From positions 1 to 64,000 of the forward strand of contig NZ_SCVC01000030.1 of assembly GCF_004297405.1 (NCBI RefSeq): DNA of 64,000 nucleotides, read 5' to 3'. This stretch comes from Reyranella sp. GTDB lineage: Bacteria > Pseudomonadota > Alphaproteobacteria > Reyranellales > Reyranellaceae. Of the stretch, positions 17,456 through 27,200 are shown piece by piece. The notes beneath the pieces are model-generated. The model did not search any database. It was not told the origin of the DNA and saw only the letters and a program-made list of their open reading frames with translations. The position numbers and the translations under genes are program-made. How positions within the stretch are numbered: position 1 is the first letter of the stretch; the number at the start of each line of letters is the position of its first letter.

Positions 17456-18964
17456 TCACGCCATCCCGATCTGCGGCAGCGGATCGATCTGATCCTTCGG
17501 CCGGCTGCGGATCATGTCTTCGAGTTCGCGCTGCACCTTGGCGACGCCGGGATCGCCGAAGCGGTTGTCCATCTCCTGCGGATCGTTCGCGAGATCGTAC
17601 AGCTCGCCCGCACCGGAGTTGGTTTCGAGCGTCAGCTTGTGCGTGCCGGTGCGCACCGTGCGCAGCCACAGGTCGACGCCGCAGCGCGAGGCGCGCAGGT
17701 CCCATTCGCTGTAGGCGAAGTCGCGCGTCGCATCCTTCTCGATCAGTGGCTTCAGGCTGCGGCTGTGACGGGCGTCGCCCAGCGACACGCCGGCATAGTC
17801 GGCGAAGGTGCGCGGCAGGTCGATCGTCGAGACCGGATCGGCCACCACCTTGCCGGCCGGCACGCCCGGCCCGCGCATCAGCAGGCCGACGCGCAGCAGT
17901 CCCTCGTAGGCCATCGGGCCCTTGAGGATGAGGCCGTGGTCGCCCAGCCAGTCGCCGTGATCGGTCGAGTAGACGACCAGCGTATTCTCCGACAGGCCGT
18001 AGGCATCGAGCGCCGCCAGGATGCGGCCGACATTGTGATCGACCAGCGAGATCATGCCGTAATAGTTGGCGATCAGTTCGCGGAGCTGCTTGTCGGTCTG
18101 CACCGGCGTGCGCGAATGCTTTTCGCGGAAGTTGAGCAGCATCGGATCGTCGAGCTTGGGCTTGCCGTAGAGGCTCTCGCGGTGCCACCACGGGCGGCGT
18201 TCGAGATCCATCGTGCGATGCTCCGGCAGATCGACCTCGTCGGGATGATGCAGGCGGCTCCACGGTTCGGGACAGTCGAACGGATGGTGCGGGTCGGGGA
18301 ACGAGGCCCAAGCGCAGAACGGCTTGTCCTTATTGGCGCGCAGGAACTCGATGGTGCGGTCGCCGATCCAGGTCGAATTGTGCCACGCGACCGGCAGCGC
18401 CGAATTGTAGGTCTGCGCTGCATCCGACAGCGGCGCCAGGCCGGTGTGCAGCAGCTTGTTCTTCTCCTCGCCGCGGCCGTCGGCGTAGTACCAGCGCTCG
18501 TAATGCTGCGTGAACGGCGGCTTGCGCGGCGCCCGCGTGTTGTGGCCCTCAACCATCAGCTCGACATGGTTCCAGCCCATGTAGGGCCCGTACCAGTCGT
18601 CGCGCTGTTCGGTCAGGCGGCATTCCGGCGAGCCCGTCGCGTGGAAGGTGTTCGACGTCTTGAAGTGCGCCTTGCCGATATAGCCGGTGCTGTAGCCCGC
18701 GCGCGCGAAGTCGCCGGCATAGCCCGCCTCGCCCGTCGCGTCGGGCAGGTCGATGCCGTTGTCCGAAACGCCGTGCGTCGACGGCAGCAGGCCGGTCAGG
18801 ATCGAGGCGCGCGTCGGCTGGCAGACGAGGTTCGGCGTGATGCAGGCCGAGAAGCGCGTGCCCTCGCGCGCCAGCATGTCGAGATGCGGCGTCTTCACCT
18901 TGCGGCCCTCGAAGCCGTAGCAGTCGGCGCGCTGCTGGTCGGACGTGATGAACAGGATATTCAT
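17456..18964 (-). CDS. cytoplasmic type I sulfatase or phosphonate/choline-sulfatase-like hydrolase
   Basis: 502 residues without a signal peptide: starts MNILFITSDQQRADCYG. The formylglycine motif is CQPTRASILTG (C48). Metal ligands in TSDQQ and YSTDHGDWLGDHG (the DH/GDHG signature typical of choline-sulfatase and phosphonate monoester hydrolase subfamilies). Ends with the usual LYDLANDPQEMDNRFGDP. GGAGAAAAC precedes the ATG. Forms a two-gene operon with the following Bug receptor and faces a divergent LysR gene, which is probably its regulator. Substrate not determined; sulfate ester, phosphonate ester or phosphodiester are options. Confidence 0.9.
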   Translation of the reverse strand: MNILFITSDQQRADCYGFEGRKVKTPHLDMLAREGTRFSACITPNLVCQPTRASILTGLLPSTHGVSDNGIDLPDATGEAGYAGDFARAGYSTGYIGKAHFKTSNTFHATGSPECRLTEQRDDWYGPYMGWNHVELMVEGHNTRAPRKPPFTQHYERWYYADGRGEEKNKLLHTGLAPLSDAAQTYNSALPVAWHNSTWIGDRTIEFLRANKDKPFCAWASFPDPHHPFDCPEPWSRLHHPDEVDLPEHRTMDLERRPWWHRESLYGKPKLDDPMLLNFREKHSRTPVQTDKQLRELIANYYGMISLVDHNVGRILAALDAYGLSENTLVVYSTDHGDWLGDHGLILKGPMAYEGLLRVGLLMRGPGVPAGKVVADPVSTIDLPRTFADYAGVSLGDARHSRSLKPLIEKDATRDFAYSEWDLRASRCGVDLWLRTVRTGTHKLTLETNSGAGELYDLANDPQEMDNRFGDPGVAKVQRELEDMIRSRPKDQIDPLPQIGMA

Positions 18965-19110
18965 GTTTTCTCCTGGCGGCGGCTCTGGGGCACTGGGCCC
19001 GTTTCCTCAGGTGTCGGCGTTTGCAACGCTCTGTCTGCTCAAAACCTAGCTTGCCGGGATCATGCCGAAAAATGATAAGTTCTGATCAGTTCATGCATCA
19101 GGCGCATTAC
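18965..19110. promoter_or_regulatory. divergent promoter region between sulfatase operon and LysR gene
   Basis: 146 bp that must hold both promoters. AAATGATAAGTTCTGATCAGTT near 19070-19090 is the only AT-rich, partly palindromic stretch (CTGATCAG) and is a candidate LysR binding site. Inferred from gene arrangement. Confidence 0.4.
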
Positions 19111-20046
19111 ATGACGACCGTCGACCGCCCCCTCGATCTCCTGCAACTGCGCGCAGCACTCGCCGTCCGGGAGACCGGCACGGTGACGCGCGCCGCCGGC
19201 GATCTCGGCCTCAGCCAGCCCGCCGTCAGCCGCCTGATCGGCGCACTCGAAACCGAGCTGGGCTTTCTCATTTTCGAGCGGCGGGCCAAGCGCATGGTGC
19301 TGTCCGAGCGCGGCCGCCAGTTCCTCGACGAGGGCCAGTCGGCGATGCGCAGCATGGCACGGCTGGGCGTCGTGGCCGGCGAGCTGCGGCGTGGCAATCA
19401 CGGCCTGCTGCGGATCGGCGCCATCGCACCGCTGGCGGTCGGGCTGGTCGCGCGCGCCGTCGCCGTGCATCGGCGGGCCTGGCCCAAGATGACCATCGAC
19501 GTCGAGACGCGCGGCCGCGAGGCGCAGTTCGAGGAGCTGCGCGCCGGCCGCCTCGACATCGGCCTGGCCGCGATGCCGTTCGCCGGCACGGGCCTGCGCG
19601 TCGAGCCTGTCATGGACGCAGATGTCGTCTGCCTGCTGCGCACCGACCATCCGCTGGCACGCCGCGCGGCGCTGGGCCCGGCCGACCTCGCCGACGAGCC
19701 GCTGGTGCTCAGCCGGCCCGGATCGATCATCCGCCATCGCCTCGACGATATCTTCCGGCAGGCGGGCGTGGTGCAACGGGTCGCCGCGATCGTCGACAGC
19801 ACGCCGGTGGCCGTCGCGCTGGTGGGCCTGGGCACGGGCGTTGGCATCATGCACGCCTTCCCGCAGGACGCGCTGCCGCCCAACGTCGTCTCGCGCCGCT
19901 TCCGGCCGCGCATCCCCTTCACCTACGCGATGATCACCCAGGACGACGATGCCCGCTCCGCCGCCGTCGCCCAGTTCGGCACCACCCTGCGCAGCGTCGC
20001 CCGCGCCGTCCATCGCGCCCACCGCCCCAGCCGCCCAGGCCGCTAA
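19111..20046 (+). CDS. LysR family transcriptional regulator
   Basis: 311 residues. N-terminal winged helix: LQLRAALAVRETGTVTRAAGDLGLSQPAVSRLIGALETELGFLIFERRAKRMVLSERG in order. Effector domain follows (LRIGAIAPLAVGLVARAV; LDIGLAAMPFAGTGLRVEPV; ADEPLVLSRPGS; GLGTGVGIMHAFP). ATG at 19111 was preferred because it is 7 residues before the first helix; 19093 is possible. Divergent from the sulfatase-Bug operon, the usual position for a LysR regulator of its neighbour. Effector unknown. Confidence 0.92.
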   Translation: MTTVDRPLDLLQLRAALAVRETGTVTRAAGDLGLSQPAVSRLIGALETELGFLIFERRAKRMVLSERGRQFLDEGQSAMRSMARLGVVAGELRRGNHGLLRIGAIAPLAVGLVARAVAVHRRAWPKMTIDVETRGREAQFEELRAGRLDIGLAAMPFAGTGLRVEPVMDADVVCLLRTDHPLARRAALGPADLADEPLVLSRPGSIIRHRLDDIFRQAGVVQRVAAIVDSTPVAVALVGLGTGVGIMHAFPQDALPPNVVSRRFRPRIPFTYAMITQDDDARSAAVAQFGTTLRSVARAVHRAHRPSRPGR

Positions 20047-20049
20047 CTG

Positions 20050-20169
20050 CCTCCCCCGTCATCGGGGGAGGTGCCGCGTCTGACGCGGCGGAGGGGTCAT
20101 GCGCGTCGCATGCACGATGACCCCTCCGTCGCCGTAAGACGGCGACACCTCCCCATTTGAATGGGGAGG
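20050..20169. repeat. dispersed palindromic element, family A copy 3
   Basis: Same orientation as copy 1: CCTCCCCCGTCATCGGGGGAGG, arm GCCGCGTCTGACGCGGC, GGAGGGGTCATGC, then GTCGCCGTAAGACGGCGAC and CCTCCCCATTTGAATGGGGAGG. Begins 3 bp after the LysR stop codon and ends 55 bp before the next start. Confidence 0.9.
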
Positions 20170-20224
20170 AGGATTGGCGCGGAAGATGCTGGTAAGACGG
20201 GGCACGGTTTTCGAGGAGAGAGAA

Positions 20225-21205
20225 GTGAAGGTTTCGCGTCGGTCGGTGATGGTGATGTCGAGCGCTACGGCGGCAGTATCGGCGGGTTCGGCATTTGCGA
20301 ACGAATGGCCGAGCCGGCCCATCCGCTTCCTGGTGCCGTGGCCCGCTGGTGGCCTCAACGACCTGATCGCGCGCGCCTTCAACGATCGCGTCTCCAAGAC
20401 CTTGGGCCAGACCATCATCACCGACTTCAAGGCGGGCGCCGCCGGCCGCATCGGCGTCACCGAGATCGCGAAGGCGAAGCCCGACGGCTACACGATCGGC
20501 ATGGGCAATCTCGGACCGCTCACCATCTTCCCAGGCCTCTACAAGACGATGCCCTACGATGTGGGCAAGGAGCTGATCCCCATCACCATGTTCGCAGCCT
20601 CGCCGCTGGTGCTGGTGGTCGGCGCGGACTCACCGGTCAAGAGCGCAGCCGAGCTGATCACCGCCAGCCGCGCCAAGCCGGGTGGCTATAACTTCGCCTC
20701 GGTCGGCATGGGCAGCCCCGCGCATCTCACCTACGAGATGCTGAAGGTGAAGACCGGCATCGAGGTGGTGCACGTTCCCTACAAGGGCACCAACGAGTCC
20801 CTGCCCGCCCTCTTCGCGGGCGACATCCAGTCGACGTTCGACACCTTGCCGAGCCTGCTGCCCTTCATCCGCTCCGGCAAGCTGCGGGCGCTGGCGGTGA
20901 CGACGCCGAACCGCGTGCCGCAGCTTCCCGACGTGCCGACGTTGAAGGAGCTGGGCCTGGGCGATGCCGACGTCATGTCGTGGTACGCGCTGATAGCGCC
21001 CGCCGGCACGCCGCAGCCGATCGTCGACCGCCTCTACACCGCCTACACCGCCGCCGCGCAGACGCCGGAGATCCAGAAGCTGCTCGCCGACCAGGGCCTG
21101 ATCTACATCCCCAACACCACCGCGCAGTTCCAGGCCCAGATCGTCGCCGAGACGGCCCGCTGGGCCAAGCTGATCAAAGACAACAAACTCGAGATTGATC
21201 AGTAG
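20225..21205 (+). CDS. Bug (TctC-type) solute receptor
   Basis: 326 residues from a GTG preceded by GAGGAGAGAG. Leader MKVSRRSVMVMSSATAAVSAGSAFA. Domain marks: WPSRPIRFLVPWPAGGLNDLIAR, ITDFKAGAAGRIG, VVHVPYKGTNESLPALFAG, LRALAVTTPNRVPQLPDVPTLKELG. Transport partners TctAB are absent nearby. Same strand as LysR but separated by a palindromic element, so probably its own transcript. Confidence 0.9.
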   Translation: MKVSRRSVMVMSSATAAVSAGSAFANEWPSRPIRFLVPWPAGGLNDLIARAFNDRVSKTLGQTIITDFKAGAAGRIGVTEIAKAKPDGYTIGMGNLGPLTIFPGLYKTMPYDVGKELIPITMFAASPLVLVVGADSPVKSAAELITASRAKPGGYNFASVGMGSPAHLTYEMLKVKTGIEVVHVPYKGTNESLPALFAGDIQSTFDTLPSLLPFIRSGKLRALAVTTPNRVPQLPDVPTLKELGLGDADVMSWYALIAPAGTPQPIVDRLYTAYTAAAQTPEIQKLLADQGLIYIPNTTAQFQAQIVAETARWAKLIKDNKLEIDQ

Positions 21206-21210
21206 TCACG

Positions 21211-21273
21211 CCGGGGGCGCGCCACTCCAGTGGCGCGGTCATGAATCGCGCGAGTGGACTCGCGCGCCCCCGG
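21211..21273. repeat. REP-like palindromic element, copy 2
   Basis: CCGGGGGCGCGCC at one end, GCGCGCCCCCGG at the other; internal hairpins GCGCCACT..AGTGGCGC and GCGCGAGT..ACTCGCGC. Located between convergent genes (Bug receptor and AraC regulator). Confidence 0.75.
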
Positions 21274-21297
21274 CACCTGCCCTTCGCCTCGTAGCAG

Positions 21298-22299
21298 CTA
21301 GTGGGCCTGGGCGTCGCGTCGCCAGGCCGTTGGCGTGGTGTCGAAGCGATCGCGGAACCAGCGTGAGAAGGCGCTGAGCGAGGAGAAGCCCGCCATGTCG
21401 GCCAGCGTGCTGAGCTTCCTCTCCGGATTCAGCAGCGCGCGCGACACGACCTCGGCGCGAACCGCCTCCACGATGCCAGAGAACGTCTGATCCTCTTCGG
21501 CGAGCCGGCGATGAAGCATCCGGCGGTTGAGATTCAGCTGTCCGGCCACCAGCTCGACCGTGCAGCAGCCCGTCCCCAGTTGCAGCGAAACGAGTTCGCG
21601 CACCTTGTCGGACGTTCCGACATTGGGGCGCGCCAGGAGCGAGTCGAGATGCTGGCGCACATAACGCGCCAGCGCGGGGTCCGCCGTCGGAATGGCACGG
21701 TCGAGGTCGCGCGTCGGGCACACGATGCCGTTGAAGTCGTGGCCGAACTCGACCTTGTCCCCGAACAGGCGGTGGTATGTTTCCCGGCGCCGCCCTGCCG
21801 CATGGGAAAAGCAGACCAGCGGTTTCCAGTGCGGCCCGATCAACGACTGCACCACGCGGTAGAGGACGCCGACCGTCAGCTCCGTTCCCTGCCGGAGAGG
21901 AACCGGTCGGGGAACGCGGATTTCCGTGATCATGACGGTGGTCCCGTCCCGTTCTTCGAGGCGCATATGGAGCGACTCGTTGTGCAGCGGGATGTAGCGC
22001 ATCAGCGAGGTCACGGCGTCGCGCACCGTGGCCTCCTCGCGCACCAGCAGGCCGATGGGCCCGAGCACTGACAAGGTCCGGGTTTCCGCGAGTCTCAGGC
22101 CGAAATCCTCGACCTTGGCCACCCGTGCCGAGTTCTCCAGCAGCCGGCGGAGCGCCGCCGCCGACACCTTTACATCCGGGCTCTCCAGGAACCGCCGATC
22201 GATCCCGGCCTCCTTGAGCATGCGCAGCGGATCGAGCCCGACCGATCGGGCGATCTCGGGGTAGGAAGTGAGACAGGCGCTGCGAATGAGGTCGGTCAC
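21298..22299 (-). CDS. AraC family transcriptional regulator
   Basis: 333 residues. The N-terminal arabinose-binding-like domain of the OruR/ArgR/MmsR type begins YPEIARSVGLDPLRMLKEAGIDRRFLESPDVKV. The C-terminal AraC helix-turn-helix pair includes CTVELVAGQLNLNRRMLHRRLAEE and LSTLADMAGFSSLSAFSRWFRDRFDTTPTAWR. Divergent from the TauD-Bug operon, 93 bp apart, so the likely regulator of that operon. Inducer unknown. Confidence 0.9.
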   Translation of the reverse strand: MTDLIRSACLTSYPEIARSVGLDPLRMLKEAGIDRRFLESPDVKVSAAALRRLLENSARVAKVEDFGLRLAETRTLSVLGPIGLLVREEATVRDAVTSLMRYIPLHNESLHMRLEERDGTTVMITEIRVPRPVPLRQGTELTVGVLYRVVQSLIGPHWKPLVCFSHAAGRRRETYHRLFGDKVEFGHDFNGIVCPTRDLDRAIPTADPALARYVRQHLDSLLARPNVGTSDKVRELVSLQLGTGCCTVELVAGQLNLNRRMLHRRLAEEDQTFSGIVEAVRAEVVSRALLNPERKLSTLADMAGFSSLSAFSRWFRDRFDTTPTAWRRDAQAH

Positions 22300-22392
22300 G
22301 GTGTCCGGCCCGAACTGTCAAATCCGTGTCCCCAAATGTCAAATGGCGTTCCCCGTCCCCCGCTACGCTCGGGCAAATCTCGGGAGGGTCCC

Positions 22393-23229
22393 ATGGCCTA
22401 TCAATCAATCGACGTCAGGAAACTCACGCCCACGATCGGCGCCGAGATCTTCGGCGTCGACCTGTCCACGCCGCTGGGCAACCAGCAGTTCGACGAGGTC
22501 CACCAAGCATTGATGGACAACCTGGTGATCTTCTTCCGCGACCAGCAGATGAGCATCGAGCAGCACAAGGAATTCGGCCAGCGCTTCGGCCGCCTGCACG
22601 TGCATCCCAACGCGCCGATCGGGCTGCCGGAGCATCGCGAGATCCTGGTGATCAAGGCCGACGAGACCTCCAAGCGCGTGGCCGGCGAAGAATGGCACAG
22701 CGACGTGTCGTGCGACGCCGAGCCGCCGATGGGCTCGATCCTGCATCTCACGGAGGTTCCGCCCGACGGCGGCGGCGACACGCTGTTCGCCAACATGTAT
22801 CGCGCCTTCGAGACGCTGTCGGAGCCGATGCGGAAGATGCTGACCGGCCTGACCGCGATCCACGACAGCGCCAAGGCCCACGGCTACCGCGCGAAGGCGA
22901 CCGACCGCGCCGACCTGGCCTTCCCGTCGACCGAGCATCCGATCGTCCGCACCCATCCCGAGACCGGCCGCCAGGCGCTTTATGTCAGCCGCGGGTTCAC
23001 CAGCCGCATTCCGCAGTTGCGCAAGCACGAAAGCGATGCGCTGCTCGACATGCTCTATCGCCACATCGAGACGCCCGAGCTGCAGTGCCGCTTCAAGTGG
23101 CGGCCGAACTCCGTCGCCTTCTGGGACAACCGCGCCACCCAGCACCACGCGATGTTCGATTACTTCCCGCACCGTCGCTACGGCCACCGCGTGACCATCT
23201 GCGGCGACAAACCCTTCTACAGGGGCTGA
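22393..23229 (+). CDS. TauD/TfdA family Fe(II)/2-oxoglutarate dioxygenase
   Basis: 278 residues, usual family length. Iron ligands: H102 and D104 in WHSDVS and the distal His at 251/252 in ATQHHAMFDY. The 2-oxoglutarate-binding Arg is R266 in YGHRVTI. Early residues IDVRKLTPTIGAEIFGVDL match taurine and 2,4-D dioxygenases. GGGAGG precedes the ATG. Known chemistry: hydroxylation next to a sulfonate, sulfate ester or ether oxygen, releasing sulfite or sulfate. Substrate here unknown; linkage with sulfatases in the same region makes alkylsulfate or sulfonate use plausible (inference). Cotranscribed with the next gene, 4 bp away. Confidence 0.9.
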   Translation: MAYQSIDVRKLTPTIGAEIFGVDLSTPLGNQQFDEVHQALMDNLVIFFRDQQMSIEQHKEFGQRFGRLHVHPNAPIGLPEHREILVIKADETSKRVAGEEWHSDVSCDAEPPMGSILHLTEVPPDGGGDTLFANMYRAFETLSEPMRKMLTGLTAIHDSAKAHGYRAKATDRADLAFPSTEHPIVRTHPETGRQALYVSRGFTSRIPQLRKHESDALLDMLYRHIETPELQCRFKWRPNSVAFWDNRATQHHAMFDYFPHRRYGHRVTICGDKPFYRG

Positions 23230-23233
23230 CACC

Positions 23234-24211
23234 ATGAAGCGCCGTCTGTTCCTCGCCACGCCGTTCCTGGCCTCGCCACTCCTGGCCGCTGGCGCCGCCG
23301 CCGGCGCCGAGCCCTATCCGAACAAGCCCGTTCGCGTGATCCTGCCGGGTCCGGTGGGCGGCCTGCTCGACGTGGCGGGCCGCGCCGTCTCCGACGTCAT
23401 GCAGCGCGAACTCGGCCAGCCCTGGCTGATCGATCCCCGGCCCGGCGCCAACGGCATCCTGGCCGCCCAGCTTGTCCTGGGCTCGCCCGCCGACGGCTAC
23501 ACCCTCTACCTCACCGTGTCGGGCCACGTCGTGCTCAACATGCTGATGAAGGCGCCCTTCGATGCCATGGCCGACTTCAAGCCGATCGCCATGGTGGGCG
23601 TGAGCAGCGGCCTGATCTGCGTGGCGCCGAATTCGCCTGCCAACACCATCGCGGAGTTCGTGGCCCTGGCGCGCGCCAATCCCGGCAAGCTCAACTATCT
23701 CAATCCGGGCAACGGCACCGGCGCCCACCTGATCCCGGAACAGCTCAAGATCAAGTACGGCGTCGACATCACGTCGATCTCGTACAAGGGCCTGCCGCCC
23801 GGTGTGCAGGACCTGCTGGGCGGCCGCCTCGACATCGGCGTTGTCAGCACCGTGCTGGCGGCGTCCCACGTCAAGGCCGGGCGCCTCAAGGCGATCGCCG
23901 TGGTGGGACTGAAGCAGTACGACGACCTGCCCGGCGTGAAGACCATGGCCGAACAGGGCGAGGCGGATCTCGAAGTCCAGTCGTCGATACCGCTCTATGG
24001 GCAGAAGAGCCTGCCCGATGCGGTCGTCAGCCGGCTGAACAGCGCCATCAACGCGGCACTGGCCGACCCGACCGTCCGCGCCCGTCTCGCCAGCGCCTAC
24101 ATCGACCCGATGCCGATGACTCCCGCCCAGCTCGGCGACGCCATGCAGCGCGAGCATGTGCGGCTCGGCAAGGTCATCCAGAAGCTCGGCATCACGGCCG
24201 ACGGCGCGTAA
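23234..24211 (+). CDS. Bug (TctC-type) solute receptor in dioxygenase operon
   Basis: 325 residues, leader MKRRLFLATPFLASPLLAAGAAAGA. Domain marks: YPNKPVRVILPGPVGGLLDVAGRA, LIDPRPGANGILAAQ, ITSISYKGLPPGVQDLLGG, LKAIAVVGLKQYDDLPGVKTMAEQG. Begins 4 bp after the dioxygenase stop codon; probably delivers or senses its substrate. No TctAB genes follow. Confidence 0.9.
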   Translation: MKRRLFLATPFLASPLLAAGAAAGAEPYPNKPVRVILPGPVGGLLDVAGRAVSDVMQRELGQPWLIDPRPGANGILAAQLVLGSPADGYTLYLTVSGHVVLNMLMKAPFDAMADFKPIAMVGVSSGLICVAPNSPANTIAEFVALARANPGKLNYLNPGNGTGAHLIPEQLKIKYGVDITSISYKGLPPGVQDLLGGRLDIGVVSTVLAASHVKAGRLKAIAVVGLKQYDDLPGVKTMAEQGEADLEVQSSIPLYGQKSLPDAVVSRLNSAINAALADPTVRARLASAYIDPMPMTPAQLGDAMQREHVRLGKVIQKLGITADGA

Positions 24212-24228
24212 GGCCAGTCCGGCCGTCC

Positions 24229-27200
24229 TCAGGAGGCCGGTGACGCGGCGGCCAGGGCGATGCGCGTCTCGGCGATCCAGCCGGTGGCCTTCATCTCCTC
24301 GAAGAGACGCAGCGCGCGTTCGAGCAACGGCCGGTCCTCCTGCGCATTGTCGCCCCGGCGAAAGCGGCCATACGCCAACAGCGTTTGGGCGAGTTCGGGA
24401 GGACACTGTATGTCGTCGAGGACCTCCAGACTGCGCCGGAAGGCAGCGTCGGCCTCGGCCCGGTCACCCATCGCTTCATGGATCTGTCCCAGGACACGAT
24501 GGGCTGCGACTTCTTCGAGACGAAAGGAACGCCGCACGGCAGCAGCGAGCGCCTGATAAACGGTATCGAGGGCCTCGCTGTAGTTGCCGGCCGTCAGGTA
24601 GATCTGAGCGCGGGCGATCTGTGCATACGGCAGTGCCATCCATTGCGACTTGACGGCGCGCACGGGCAGTTCATCGAAGAGCCGATCGAGAACCCGCTGC
24701 GCATTGTCGGCCTGTCCGAGCTTCGAATAGGCCAGCGCCAGCCAGGCGGAGGAGAAGATGATCACGGGCCATTCGCCGATCTCCCATGCAACCGGCAATG
24801 CGTCCTGCGCCGCCACGACGGCTTCGTCCCAAAGCCCCCTGTAGTAATAGGGCTCGGCGTTCATCGCGCACCATGCCCGAAGCTCGGCATTGTTGAGAGC
24901 ATCGGCGTTCTCGCGGACCTGTCCTGCGAAGTCGAGCGACTGATCGAGCTTTCCGGCTCGGGCGTTGTAACAGCGGCCGCCGCTCGCCATGACAATGCTC
25001 TGGCGCAACCGATTGCCCTGCGTCCCATAAATTTCGACGGCTCGCGCGAAATGCTCGAGTGACGCCTCGAATTGGCCATGCCCTCCGAGAACATCACCGT
25101 AGCGTTGGGCGCAATACGCCATGGCGAGCTTGTCTCCAGAGACCTCAGCGCGGGCAATCGCGCCCTCCAGGAGAGTCCTGTCATCCAGAATGCCGCCCCT
25201 TGTTGCCTCCAGCCTGGCCAGGTTCGCCGTTTGGCCCGCCTCGCTCGCATCGGTCATCGCGAGGTCGAGATGGTGCAGCATGCGCGCTTCCTCTTTCTCG
25301 TCCCGCCTCCAGCCCGGTAGCTGAACGATCGACACAAGGATCTCGAAGTGGACGCGGCTGCGTTCGGACGAGGCGGGCAAGCGCTCGACCAGCTCGAGCG
25401 CTTGCCAGTAGTGATTGATTGCTTCGGGACGCGCATAGAGGTTGCGGGCCCGTTCCGCCGCCTCCAGCGTGTAGGCGAGCGCTTTGTCCCACGCCTCGGC
25501 CCTGAGCCAATGATGCGCGAGGAGCGCCGACCGTTCACCGACAGACGTGTCTTGCTTCGGGAGTGGCCCGCCCAGCTCTTCGAGCGCTTTAGCGATGCCG
25601 GCATGAAGCTCCTGGCGCCGGCCGCGCAGCAGCGTGCCATAGGCCGCGTCCTGCACGAGCGCATGCTTGAAGACGAACGACGTCTGCTGCGCGCCGCCGC
25701 GGCGGAAGATCAAACCTGCGTCGACCAGTTGGTCCAGCTCGGCCCCCAGCCGATCGTCCGGGCGGTTCGTGACCGCCTTCACGATGTCGTAGGTGAACTC
25801 GCGCCCGATCGCGGCCCCGATCTGCGCCACTTCCTTCACCGGTCCCAACCGATCGAGTCGGGCCATCAGCGAATCGTGCAGGCTCGACGGAATCGCCAGC
25901 GACGGCATGGGACCGGAGAGAATGAATTGCCCGCTGACTTCCTGAAGGAAGTTGCTCTCCAGCAGCGCCTTGGTCAGTTCCTCGACGCAAAGCGGGATGC
26001 CGTCGGTGTGCTCGATGATCCGATCGAGGATTTCACCCGGAAGCGGCTTGCCGCCAGCGACGCCTCCGGCCAGTGCCATCGTCTCCCGCTCGCCAAGACG
26101 GCCCAACAGGACCGAGGTCACCTGCGCCTGGCCGATCCACACCGGCTCGAACTCCGGGCGGAACGTCACGACCATGAGGACAGGGAGCTGGCGCACGCGC
26201 TCGCCGAACCGCTCCAGCAGATCGAGGGAGGTCGAATCACTCCAGTGCGCATCCTCGAACAGCAGCAGCACAGGTTGCTGGCGGGCCAGATCTTCCAGCC
26301 GCCAAACGAGCGCCGAGAGAATCCGCTCGCGCTTTTCCCGAGGATTACCGGGCAGATTCGGAATGCCATCGCCGGCCGGCACCGCCAGAAGATCGGCGAA
26401 AGCGGCCTCCAGGTCGGGGACGGCGTTGCCCGACTGCGACAGCAGCGCCGAGAGCTTGGTCCGTTTTGCCGTGGCGTCGTCATGGCGTGCAAAAACCGCA
26501 GCGCGCTCGAGCTCGGCAATGATGGGAAAGAGCGCGCTGTTGCGGCGATTGGGCGAGCAGAAATAGCGTAACCGTACAGGCCGCTCCGCCTGGAGCCGTT
26601 CCTGCAACGCCGCGGCAATGCGTGACTTGCCGATGCCGGCTTCCCCGGAAATCAGCACGATCTGCCCTTCGCCGGCCTTTGCCTGTCTCCACCGTCGCAG
26701 CAGCAGCCTGACTTCTTCCTCGCGACCGACGAGTGGGCTCAACGTCGCCGAACGCAAGGCCTCGAAGCGACTTTCGATCGAACTCTCGCCGAGCACTTGC
26801 AAGGCCGATACGGAGTCGCGAAACCCCTTGATCGCGACGGGCCCCAGGTCGCGATACTCGAAGAGATCGCCGACGAGCCGTCGCGTACTCTCTGCCACCA
26901 GCACAGCGTTGGCCGGCGCCATCTCCTGTAACCGGGCCGCGAGATTGGGTGTCTCGCCGACAACCCCCCGCTCCTGCGCCTGGCCGACGCCGATGAGATC
27001 GCCCACGACGACCAGTCCGGTGGCAATGCCGACCCTGCTCGCCAACGCAGTGCCGCCAGCCTTCAATCGTCCGACGCCGGCGACCACGGCCATGCCGGCC
27101 CGCACCGCCCGCTCTGCATCATGCTCATGGGCTTGCGGGTAGCCGAAATACGAGAGGACGCCGTCGCCCATATACTTGGCCACGTAACCACTGCCATCCG

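Noticed and set aside
16452..18311. apparent 619-residue fusion ending in a Bug receptor
   Set aside because: The first half is an out-of-frame reading of the sulfatase gene; the receptor has its own ATG and leader 2 nt after the sulfatase stop.
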